Source: a virus. Taken from it: 57,279 bases of DNA. Below, piece after piece: positions 32,901 to 40,252 of this stretch. Each line of letters opens with the position of its first letter. Within the stretch, counting starts at the first letter, position 1. The stretch spans positions 1 through 57,279 of IMG/VR virus record IMGVR_UViG_3300032265_001645; one strand, written 5' to 3'. A model generated the notes under the pieces. The model was not told the DNA's origin. It did no database searches and saw nothing but the letters and a program-made list of their open reading frames with translations. The translations under genes and the position numbers were made by a program.

Positions 32901-33713
32901 TACCCATCGTCCTACAGATTCTTCAAATGAAGAGTCATTATAGTCAAGCATAAGGTTATGGCCTGTGGTTACTTGCGTACCCAAGTGAGTCAAACCAGTT
33001 ACGTAAGCATTTACAGATTTTGCTGTACCTTTAATATTGTTAATTACATTTCCGGACTTATACAGCGCTCTGTGATAGGTATCTCCTAAAGCAGGTTCAT
33101 AATTAAACCCAAGTTGATCCATCTGAGCTGGAAGCAAACTATTATGAACTGTATAAAGAGATGAGCTTTTTTGAAGAATATCCACTTCCGCTTTTAATTT
33201 GTCGTATGCAAATGTGTAAGCAGAAAGCGTTTTAGTAAGATCTGTTGCATCGTACTCTCCTAACGCTTCACCAATACCGTTAACTGAGTTTAACCAAGCT
33301 TTAGGTAACCATTTTGCAACAAGATCAAATGTATTTGTTTGCTTAACAACAATTGCGTTAGTATCTCCGCAATATATCCATCTAAGCCCGTTAAATAACC
33401 AAATAGAGTAATTTACTTGTTTGTTTTCTGTACCGGCAGCAAAGTCAATATATGAGTTTCTAAACCTGGAGTAAGTGTCCCCATCCATAAGTTCACCATC
33501 AAGAGGGTTGTCAGGCGTACCGCTATAGCTTTTAATTAACCGCCAATGAGTTGGTGCGGGGTCTGCAGGGTCCGCAGTAATAGAGTTCCAGTAAAGAGAT
33601 ACGGTTCCAAAGGTATAAGAAAGCGACCTAATACTAGATGCGTAATAGGTATAGCTAACTTGTCTTTCGCCATATATGGATGCTCCATATACTCCGGCAC
33701 CGTACTTTGCCAT
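29991..33713 (-). CDS. Large baseplate/tail-fibre protein (tail protein I-like N-terminus, CBM-like repeats)
   Basis: 1,240 residues. After an N-terminal beta segment, residues about 130-250 resemble phage tail protein I (gpI): KWLPKAWLNSVNGIGEALGE, KLKAEVDILQKSSSLY, LLPAQMDQLGFNYEP. The remainder holds four modules that begin with similar strings: NDSSFEESVGRW, NPSFEEGITGW, NPSFETTTNW and SASFEKNLGTW, the N-termini of CBM4/9-like jelly-roll domains that bind carbohydrate. A beta module with SVGHNLSVGEAVTITGL lies between them. It likely joins the baseplate rim and binds a host surface sugar. It is encoded last in the tail operon. Confidence 0.75.
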   Translation of the reverse strand: MAKYGAGVYGASIYGERQVSYTYYASSIRSLSYTFGTVSLYWNSITADPADPAPTHWRLIKSYSGTPDNPLDGELMDGDTYSRFRNSYIDFAAGTENKQVNYSIWLFNGLRWIYCGDTNAIVVKQTNTFDLVAKWLPKAWLNSVNGIGEALGEYDATDLTKTLSAYTFAYDKLKAEVDILQKSSSLYTVHNSLLPAQMDQLGFNYEPALGDTYHRALYKSGNVINNIKGTAKSVNAYVTGLTHLGTQVTTGHNLMLDYNDSSFEESVGRWVVSAGTLTARSYATSAADIGAPQSPPVPYLYDTVYPYRALGYATWLIPSATLTATASLPDNTSAANLYGIPVTGKTRYLFTGWIKALATGASISVQLKWYDSNGIYISSNTVSSTQTISTTWAEFTSKSDSGRNGQIAPDTAVFATVSLNVTKTSPAVTILFDLFQLAEASLSLEFEDARRVRVYLQGERENLLPNPSFEEGITGWTASPNGSFAQDPTVYSTAIFNGSCLGELTVLGAGNAYVTSDWFPVNPGQNYTFSGYVSSEYQNFGRAIPRIEFSNRESVNLQTRILTDVNGQYYDNTAYYVDGDSTFLNPPATIYPITSASKNSNGTTITYTSVGHNLSVGEAVTITGLTPAAYNLVGAFVASTPTADTFTVQRQAAPTDFANLYYGKTITPITVNFTSATNGQAIVVDQYLVGTPPQYVAQLRRVSVTGIAPQYTRDSGTPMAKVSLYFPDAWAGAGVNAANFPPTVWIDALQFLPSTTVQPFFDGDGAPAPTNPVVDYFYSSNDTFWETKNVYNLVQNPSFETTTNWNVTGGTFSINSSTTNASGGRVVTKDGNYGLVTFTDVFGPRYGTSMGQVSYNSFSSAGITLTTTIYLPYPAIGGEDMVVSAYIRGAEGTYTIGTDGSGKTTSTRTAVVQHDQYQWIRLHDVRQLLQGETSFTLSLTLVPPTGFAYTLAPTSVVFIDGAQAEYGRIAGKFVNPSATGVGTLSNPSNPSTNIYAAQIKSNHGGKSSYIFNYGVKMSRLKNSLSLIMPHESTWCVRAGTPTLDYPDLDKSLIPSASFEKNLGTWTGVSSTLNRVVSKGTLAGDFATHGAAYCLITTAGSSQNKTFGITTAQIPVFGGNGYYSSIAVRPANSNSLGTYKLRIDYYSAGGAVIPVYYGLVGTNYIYSNITTVFTGAYSNVTDTYRQKVVTISNTDRWAFMNLVMPAYSTQGASYAILTVSFTPATFNSSQAFHLDRVVFRQ

Positions 33714-33723
33714 TTTTTAAGCC

Positions 33724-34278
33724 CTACATTCCTGACAATAAAAACGGATTAAATGAGGCCGCAGATGTGGCTGCTGTAAGGGCCGCATTTGCAGTACTTG
33801 TAACTGTAGCTACGTTTGCAGTTAAGGTTACGTAGTCTGAGCTGTTAACGTATAGAACGTTGTAAGTTCCTACTTTAGGAATACCATTATAGTCTACGTT
33901 AAACCCGATAGTTCCCGAGCTGTTTTTTGTACTTAGAATAGTACTTAAGTTACCCGCAGCACTTTGTAGAGTAAGGCCAATTAGCTGAGCTCCTGCTGTA
34001 ATTGTGGATCCCCCGCTAAGACCAACATAAGCTGATCCAGAACCTGTTCCGCTTACAAGACCATATTCAATGTTTGCAAGCCTTGCGCTTAAACTGGACC
34101 AAGTGGATGTTTGAACAAACGTTCCTGTATACGCAGAAGTAAGGGGGCTAGTGCCAATCGTGGTCTCTACAGCACGTACCTCATCTTGTAGTGAGTTTAC
34201 ATGATCCGCAAGAATGGTATCTTGAATGTCTACCTTTGCGGTAAAATTACGAACGGATGAGGGAAAGGTAGCTGTCAT
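33724..34278 (-). CDS. Tail fibre or baseplate-associated protein
   Basis: 184 residues. N-terminal FPSSVRNFTAKVDIQDTILA then HVNSLQDEVRAVETTIG is a recurring helix-rich start of phage tail proteins attached to a baseplate. Residues 70-184 are Ser/Thr/Gly/Ala-rich with beta features. It lies between baseplate J and the 1,240-residue protein, as expected for a connector or short fibre. Confidence 0.65.
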   Translation of the reverse strand: MTATFPSSVRNFTAKVDIQDTILADHVNSLQDEVRAVETTIGTSPLTSAYTGTFVQTSTWSSLSARLANIEYGLVSGTGSGSAYVGLSGGSTITAGAQLIGLTLQSAAGNLSTILSTKNSSGTIGFNVDYNGIPKVGTYNVLYVNSSDYVTLTANVATVTSTANAALTAATSAASFNPFLLSGM

Positions 34279-34286
34279 TTTTTCTC

Positions 34287-35834
34287 CTATAGATTAATTC
34301 CGCCGCTAATATTAATAACTAAATTAGCTGCTAGTAGGTATGGGATTTGATTTGAATTCAATGCAATAGAAACAGCAGTTGCTGTTGCATCTGTATTACA
34401 TTGAACTATATCTACTGAAGCAACCCCATCAATATTTGACAGAGTAGCAATTACAGAAGATAAGGGTATTGATCGCCCAAATTTATTATTTGTGTAAGAA
34501 AATAATCCTGTAGATGAATCAAGCATGGATTTAAATACTGCTAACTTAACGACGTTTTGACGATAACTTGCATTAATTGCTACATTCACAGTTAAATAAA
34601 TAGGCACATAAGCAGGAGGCAAAACGTTTACAGTTACCCCTACTTGAACTTTATCTGCAAGATATGCTCTAACTTTTGCTGCAAGATTATTCCAAGAATT
34701 AGTAGCAACTCCTGAAACTAAACCTGGGGTAGTAGTTCCATCGTCTTGAGGCTGTGTATACACATTAATTAAACTATAAACCCCAGCCGCAGCGTTTGCA
34801 CGCCCAACTCCATTAACTTGTTCAGAAAGGTATTTATAGTCTAAAAGAGTAACTGCTCTACGACGAGAGATGATCGCAGCTTTAATTTTTTTTCTTAATT
34901 GAGAGACGTTATCCGCATTTGCCCCACCAACTGCCGCAGAAGGGTTAGTTACTGTAAACCAAGTTACAGCTTCAGGGTCAATGTTTCCTGGAATAAATGA
35001 TAGTTCAGAAATAGCTCCTGAGATAATATTTCCATATGTTCCAACGCTAGTTTTATAAAGTGCGCTAATAAGCTGCCCACTTGGTGGGATAGATCCATTA
35101 ACACCGTCACCAAATATAACTGTAAGTGTAGCGTCAGCATTTTGTTGAGTTGTAAAAACAAGGTCAGTTGGGCCATATTCTAAAAGAGTATCTACGTATT
35201 GCCATGGGGCAAATGCAATGCCTTGTCCAACATAAACAGTAAGAGAATCATCAATAATGTCAGTATCAAGAATTTTAATCTGTTGAGAAGACGACCCATC
35301 AGATGTGCCAATGTTTGATGGCAATGCTTGATGATAAACAGCATCAATATAATCTTCACGATCTGTATTTACAGTTTTACCTTCTGTACAAGTAATCGTA
35401 ATAGTTTGGTTTGGTTGAATAGCTGTATATCCGGCATTTGTTTCAAAGTAAGCTTGAGAATAAGGCCCGTAAGTTAATGGGGCCATAACTTGAGTTCCAG
35501 AAGGAAGGTCAATAGTCTGAGAGCTAATATTAGTAAATTGAACGTCTACAGATGAAGGAATGGGTCCTGAAGCTTTAAATCCATATAAAGCCGCAAATCC
35601 TAAAAGGGTGTCTGTTTGAACGGCGGTACTAACTGTAGTTTCATTTGCCACACGGTCGGTGTAATATGACATGATGTCTCCCATCATGGCAAATGCTTCA
35701 AGAAGAACGTTTCCTAAATCTGAGGGGTCACTGGGTACCCAGTTTTTGCCGGTCGTGTAGCTAACTAAAGAGATCATGTCAGCTTTAAGCGACTCGTAGT
35801 CTCTTGATGTGTAATCGATTTGAATTTCGCTCAT
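34287..35834 (-). CDS. Baseplate J-like protein
   Basis: 515 residues. The N-terminus DYTSRDYESLKADMISLV, then PSDLGNVLLEAFAMMGDIMS and TDTLLGFAALYG, matches the gpJ/T4 gp6 family. The middle shows the KIKAAIISRRRAVTLLDYKYL segment and the C-terminus the typical DKVQVGVTVNVLPPAYVPIYLTV strand series. Forms the inner wedge ring of the contractile-tail baseplate. It is adjacent to gp25 with one-base overlap. Confidence 0.9.
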   Translation of the reverse strand: MSEIQIDYTSRDYESLKADMISLVSYTTGKNWVPSDPSDLGNVLLEAFAMMGDIMSYYTDRVANETTVSTAVQTDTLLGFAALYGFKASGPIPSSVDVQFTNISSQTIDLPSGTQVMAPLTYGPYSQAYFETNAGYTAIQPNQTITITCTEGKTVNTDREDYIDAVYHQALPSNIGTSDGSSSQQIKILDTDIIDDSLTVYVGQGIAFAPWQYVDTLLEYGPTDLVFTTQQNADATLTVIFGDGVNGSIPPSGQLISALYKTSVGTYGNIISGAISELSFIPGNIDPEAVTWFTVTNPSAAVGGANADNVSQLRKKIKAAIISRRRAVTLLDYKYLSEQVNGVGRANAAAGVYSLINVYTQPQDDGTTTPGLVSGVATNSWNNLAAKVRAYLADKVQVGVTVNVLPPAYVPIYLTVNVAINASYRQNVVKLAVFKSMLDSSTGLFSYTNNKFGRSIPLSSVIATLSNIDGVASVDIVQCNTDATATAVSIALNSNQIPYLLAANLVINISGGINL

Positions 35835-36247
35835 TATTGCCTCGTTATAGTTCCGTCATTGCCAAAGATGGCTGTGGTTGTATTTAGACTTGTAGAAATG
35901 CTGCCCGGGACGGTAATAAGTATCTCAATAGAAGCTATACCGTCAAAACCAGGGTTACCTATAATTACTTCATCAATAGTTATATCTGGTAACCAAGTTT
36001 TTGTAGCATTACGAATTGCTTCGGTTACGGCTTTGTTAAAAGTGGTTACATTTCCCGCATTAACAATGTATTCATTTTCAAAAAATGCTCTAGACAAATC
36101 TACCCCATAAGTGGGTCGCATAGGTCTTTGACCAACTTGAGTAGACAAAAGTGTTAGAAGCCGATCTTCATAAATTTTTGAAACTAAATCTGTGGCCCCC
36201 AACACACCAATAGTGTCTAGAGTAAAAGGATAGGATATGTAACTCAT
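35834..36247 (-). CDS. gp25-like baseplate wedge protein
   Basis: 137 residues. LVSKIYEDRLLTLLSTQVGQ, RPTYGVDLSRAFFE and FNKAVTEAIRNATKTWLPDI follow the GPW/gp25 family, including the glutamate-arginine (Y-E-D-R) and the P-T-Y-G loop. It connects the inner baseplate with the sheath. The stop overlaps baseplate J and the start overlaps the OB protein gene. Confidence 0.85.
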   Translation of the reverse strand: MSYISYPFTLDTIGVLGATDLVSKIYEDRLLTLLSTQVGQRPMRPTYGVDLSRAFFENEYIVNAGNVTTFNKAVTEAIRNATKTWLPDITIDEVIIGNPGFDGIASIEILITVPGSISTSLNTTTAIFGNDGTITRQ

Positions 36248-36753
36248 GGCCTCACTCCAATCCAGATAGGGTATTCAGGGTCTCCAGCAACAAACATGAT
36301 CCAAACTTCTTGACCAACTCTAGGGATAAGTCTATGGGGTGTATGCTCATCTGTCGTGTTAGTCTCTTGCGAATCGTTCCAAAATTCAGTTGAATTAAAG
36401 TCCGTTTTATGAGAATGCTTTAAAGTGTTAGAGTTTTTAGCCACCACGGTTAATGCTGGTACCGTTGCAGAGTCCCCCCTAGAATCCGTAATACCTACTG
36501 AAGTAGTGGTTAGTAGGGCCGCTATTTGGGAAGCCGTATGCTCTGTATGATCCGGATGATTTGAGTTACTAGTTATTGGAAGGCAAGCCTCTGCCCAGTT
36601 AGTTTTTGAGGTCCCAAAAGGCTGGTCAACAGTAACTTTAATTCTATATTTTTTAAGGGGATCTTTTATATCAATAACTTTTCCAGAATAAATGCCCCAA
36701 AATCTGTGCCTTCCAAGGGGGTCAATACCATAATCAATTTCATTATTACTCAT
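36244..36753 (-). CDS. gp5-like OB-fold baseplate spike protein
   Basis: 169 residues. The N-terminus RFWGIYSGKVIDIKDPLKKY then RIKVTVDQPFG, and the C-terminus LIPRVGQEVWIMFVAGDPEY and PIWIGV, are the OB-fold of gp5/VgrG and P2 gpV. A central insertion with TSVGITDSRGDSAT and His residues replaces the usual loop. There is no lysozyme domain and no long beta-helix. Sits at the spike hub below the tail tube. Confidence 0.8.
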   Translation of the reverse strand: MSNNEIDYGIDPLGRHRFWGIYSGKVIDIKDPLKKYRIKVTVDQPFGTSKTNWAEACLPITSNSNHPDHTEHTASQIAALLTTTSVGITDSRGDSATVPALTVVAKNSNTLKHSHKTDFNSTEFWNDSQETNTTDEHTPHRLIPRVGQEVWIMFVAGDPEYPIWIGVRP

Positions 36754-37346
36754 TGAATTACCCTAGTTCCTTTCTTTGCTTTCCAAGTAACAGTCCTCTT
36801 TACTTGAGAAAAATTTGGTGCACCAAGAGCGTATGGATCTGACGTGGGATTTGAAAAAGTAGTTGATCTGGGGGTAACTTTGGGTTCCGTAAGGTTACTT
36901 GTTGGTTCTGGAAGATAAGACTCATTTGGGGATAAAGTAAACTGCTCTAAAATAGAGTCAACTACACCAAGGCTTTGATCGTTGAGCTCGCCCTCAACAT
37001 CCCTGTAAGCAACCGCTTTGGGGGCAAGGTTGCTTGTTTCCCCTACTTTATCTGTTCCTACCATAAGGTCTAGCATGTAATAGCCCGGTTTTCCACCAAA
37101 CCTATGAACTACCGATATAACAGTCCAGTATCCCGATAAACCGTTGGGCAAATTATCTAAATATATGGGGTCATAAGGGCGTATGTTTACATCTCCTACC
37201 ACCGTAACTTCCGCCATATATTGATATTTATGATTTTTATTTTGGGCGTCGGCAATAAGCTTTGCGTCATTGGTGCTCGCAGCTACCTCAAAAGGATAGT
37301 GTTTTTTAAAGGTAGGTTTAGAAGATGCTTTAGAAAAAGAACTCAT
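36750..37346 (-). CDS. Baseplate hub protein, C-terminal part of a gpD/gp27-like hub
   Basis: 198 residues. HYPFEVAASTNDAKLIADAQ and KYQYMAEVTVVGDVNIRPYD, then LSGYWTVISVVHRFGGKPGY, are the usual second half of late-control gpD/gp27-like hubs, where the last tube-like domain lies. The C-terminus is extended and polar with basic ends. It follows the other half by a 4-nt overlap, so the hub may be split over two genes. Confidence 0.65.
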   Translation of the reverse strand: MSSFSKASSKPTFKKHYPFEVAASTNDAKLIADAQNKNHKYQYMAEVTVVGDVNIRPYDPIYLDNLPNGLSGYWTVISVVHRFGGKPGYYMLDLMVGTDKVGETSNLAPKAVAYRDVEGELNDQSLGVVDSILEQFTLSPNESYLPEPTSNLTEPKVTPRSTTFSNPTSDPYALGAPNFSQVKRTVTWKAKKGTRVIQ

Positions 37347-38218
37347 TTTTTCTTAAAAAAATCCTTACTAGGCTTAACAGCGCCTTTAAAAGGTTTTTGA
37401 GCAGTTTTGCTTTTAGCGTGGGTTGTTTTAATAGCTTTACCTTTAGCATTGCTATTAGAAGCTGTTCTACCAGTAATAACTCTGTCTACATTTGAGTGTG
37501 TTTCCGGAGAACCATCAGAAATTATTGGATTAAAGTGAGTTATGCTTCCCAGCCCACGAAGACCTTCAGTAACAACCCCACCGTTAGGGTTATCAATATA
37601 CACAAAATAAGGAGCAGATTTTTTCTTAGTCAACGTTATTTTGTCTTTAGAAACAAACGTTACGGTTGTATTTTCGCAACGAAGGGCATGGCCTGTTTGC
37701 AAAGCTAATGATCTTAATAGCTGCCAATAACTTTGACCACTATGCACAATAGCATTTCGTACTCTTGCATCTCTTTGAACCACAGCCGATAAATTAAACT
37801 TTGAGCAAATTTGAGAAACTACTTGATCCGCAGTAGCTTTTGTATATACCTTTTGAGCAGTTTCTTTTAAAACAGACGAAGCACCGACAACTTCAAGTAT
37901 AGTTTCTGTAGTGCCTTTGATGGTATTTACTTGTTTTACTGCATGAATATACCCATTAAAAACAGATTTATTTTTGCCTGATTGGTAGGCAATAGACACA
38001 GGGTCATTATGGTGAATTTGAGTCTCTAATTTATAGGGTTTTCCTTTAAGGTGAATAATTGCAAAATCATGTTCCATTTGTTTTTGATATATCTCCATAC
38101 CCAAAGCAAGCAGCTCTAACTTAGGTGTTTTTGGCAAAGTTACGTAAAAATTAGCTCCAATAACATTGGAAGCCCATACAAACGGGCGCGGAACTGTAGG
38201 AATTGAGTTACTGGCCAT
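37343..38218 (-). CDS. Baseplate hub protein, N-terminal part of a gpD/gp27-like hub
   Basis: 291 residues. PKLELLALGMEIYQKQMEHD, AIIHLKGKPYKLETQIHHND and VFNGYIHAVKQV form the first tube-like domain of gpD-like hubs; YTKATADQVVSQICSKFNLS and YWQLLRSLALQTGHALRCEN follow the usual gpD order. The C-terminus is a Lys-rich tail. The C-terminal domain of the family is missing and encoded by the next gene. Overlaps both neighbours. Confidence 0.7.
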   Translation of the reverse strand: MASNSIPTVPRPFVWASNVIGANFYVTLPKTPKLELLALGMEIYQKQMEHDFAIIHLKGKPYKLETQIHHNDPVSIAYQSGKNKSVFNGYIHAVKQVNTIKGTTETILEVVGASSVLKETAQKVYTKATADQVVSQICSKFNLSAVVQRDARVRNAIVHSGQSYWQLLRSLALQTGHALRCENTTVTFVSKDKITLTKKKSAPYFVYIDNPNGGVVTEGLRGLGSITHFNPIISDGSPETHSNVDRVITGRTASNSNAKGKAIKTTHAKSKTAQKPFKGAVKPSKDFFKKK

Positions 38219-38492
38219 AAGGAATCCTTATAATTGTTCCCGGGGCAATATTAAGCGGGTCTGTAATTTCTGGATTTATGTCCATAATTTCCCACCAGTA
38301 CTTAGACCCACCGCAATATCGGTCTGCTAATAGTGGAAGAGCATCGCCGTATACCCAAGTATAGGTAAAAAAAGTTTTTTCAAAATATTCAGGCCATTTA
38401 CGGTACACCGTGATTTGATAGGTCCCGGTATGGGCGTATTCGATCTGAGCTAAAGTGCCGTCGTTATAACGTGAAACTCTCTCAATAGGCAT
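38208..38492 (-). CDS. LysM / gp53-like baseplate protein
   Basis: 94 residues. YTWVYGDALPLLADRYCGGS then KYWWEIMDINPEITDPLNIAPGTIIRIP reads as a LysM-like or T4 gp53-type domain, which in tail proteins binds baseplate partners. It overlaps the hub gene by 11 nt and the 586-residue gene by one base. This is the normal position for the LysM tail gene between tape measure and hub. Confidence 0.8.
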   Translation of the reverse strand: MPIERVSRYNDGTLAQIEYAHTGTYQITVYRKWPEYFEKTFFTYTWVYGDALPLLADRYCGGSKYWWEIMDINPEITDPLNIAPGTIIRIPYGQ

Positions 38493-40252
38493 TAGGGATT
38501 ACCTCCTGTAGTTCCCCCACCAGCAGTTGTAGACGTTCCGCCAACAAATTTTCCAGAGTTTGCAACAAGGGCGCCTCCAGAAGCCGCAGCAAAACCAGCA
38601 ATGCCGGACGCGTCGTCTTTTCCTGAGCTTGCTACGTTGAAGATTGCTGGGTAACGAGTAAATGTAATATCAATTGTGGTTAAAATAGGAATCATATCTA
38701 AAGTAAACATGGCATGATTTACGTTTATATTTGTTATGGAACCAAATAATTTCATGTTATCGTTTATATATAGCCACACAGGTACAGTTTTTAAAATACC
38801 TATATCAGAACTACTACCGTTATAGCTAAGCATTGGGTTTTTACCCAAACTTTCATCTGGATCACCATTACAAACTCTATATAGGTACTCAAGGTCATAT
38901 TCTGTACCGCGATTTAGTATGCCTTCAATTTCAGGGGAACTTAAAGGTGGAGTATAACCTTTAGTTTTGTTTGTTCTTAATTGAGTCATGTCGGCAATTC
39001 TATTTAAATATAGTTGAAAAGTTACTTGTATATTGCCGGCAAGTAAAGCCGCCGGATCATTACTTCCTAATGTCCAGTCAACAGAAGTATTACCTTGAAT
39101 TGAGTATTGAATAGTTGTAGGGTTATATGTGTATCTAAAGCCCCATAAAGATTTTGGATCTTTTGTGTTTACAAGCGAAGCAGTATTTGGATCTTGAATA
39201 ATTCTTCCAAGTTTTCCAACAAATTGGCTGGGATTGACTGAAACTCTTTTATATTGACCTGAAATTCCCGTAGGAATTTGAGAATTGTTGCCAAGAGGCG
39301 TGTCAATTGCTGTTAACACATCAATACCTAAACCTCTAGAGTACCCCCTAGTTACCATGTGGCTCTGAGGATTATATCTGGCACTATCTAGGCTTGGAGA
39401 AGCAACACTTTGAACTTTTGGGGCTGTTCCCTGCCCTAATACCGGACTTTTTGTAGAAGTATTTTTTTGACCATTTACAGCGTCAATTAAAATATTATTT
39501 GCGGCAGCAAGACCAGTTTTATCTTTGCCTACAATTGTTGTTTTACTTGTTATTTGGGTACCTTTACTACCGGGATTCCAATATAACGCTGTATAAGTAG
39601 TACCTTTTCCAGGTACGATTGTTTTTTTAATTCCAACATACCATTTGTTTACTGGGTCATATTTAATTCCGGAATAGTCGTAGTTTTGTCCTGGCGCAAC
39701 GTCTGTATTTAAAGCATTAATAAGACCTTGAGGAACGGCAGGAATAGTGGAAGCTTTTGTAATTTTAACTGATTGGATTCCATTAGGTGGGGATGATAGC
39801 TTGACGCCGTTGGATTGCATACCTACACCAAGAGCATCCCATGAGGCTTGAGTTATTGCTTGAAAAGGTATGTCTGAATCATCTGATTTTAACTTAATAT
39901 TAAAAGTGGGGTGGACAAGGCCAGTACCTTTAGCTGTAAGCAAATTTATATTGTCAATATTTCCACTAAATTCAGCTACAAAATATTGATTGTTAACGGT
40001 TTGAACTTGATTAAAGTATCTACTCCATGTAGAAGATAAATTAACCGACATTTGATCCCCGGTAAGTTGAGTACTTGTTGCAGTCACACTGTCATAAGAG
40101 TATCCTTTTACAACCCAACCAAATTTAGTTGGATTTGTAGAACCAGATATAAGTTGAGTTGCGTTTACGTTAACTGATTGAGTTGTAACCGTAGAGTAAG
40201 TTCCGTTTAAAGACTGTTGTAAAAAGATGTTAAAATAGTATGTGGTAGCCAT
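38492..40252 (-). CDS. Tail/baseplate protein downstream of the tape measure
   Basis: 586 residues. Mostly beta; the C-terminal third has WGFRYTYNPTTIQYS, FQLYLNRIADM and VPVWLYINDNMKLFGSITNI, VNHAMFTLDMIPILTTIDIT, like the proteins that sit between tape measure and LysM genes in actinobacterial myoviruses. The last 40 residues are Gly/Ala/Ser-rich. It probably forms the tube-baseplate junction (gp48/gp54-like role). The function is inferred from order. Confidence 0.6.
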   Translation of the reverse strand: MATTYYFNIFLQQSLNGTYSTVTTQSVNVNATQLISGSTNPTKFGWVVKGYSYDSVTATSTQLTGDQMSVNLSSTWSRYFNQVQTVNNQYFVAEFSGNIDNINLLTAKGTGLVHPTFNIKLKSDDSDIPFQAITQASWDALGVGMQSNGVKLSSPPNGIQSVKITKASTIPAVPQGLINALNTDVAPGQNYDYSGIKYDPVNKWYVGIKKTIVPGKGTTYTALYWNPGSKGTQITSKTTIVGKDKTGLAAANNILIDAVNGQKNTSTKSPVLGQGTAPKVQSVASPSLDSARYNPQSHMVTRGYSRGLGIDVLTAIDTPLGNNSQIPTGISGQYKRVSVNPSQFVGKLGRIIQDPNTASLVNTKDPKSLWGFRYTYNPTTIQYSIQGNTSVDWTLGSNDPAALLAGNIQVTFQLYLNRIADMTQLRTNKTKGYTPPLSSPEIEGILNRGTEYDLEYLYRVCNGDPDESLGKNPMLSYNGSSSDIGILKTVPVWLYINDNMKLFGSITNINVNHAMFTLDMIPILTTIDITFTRYPAIFNVASSGKDDASGIAGFAAASGGALVANSGKFVGGTSTTAGGGTTGGNP

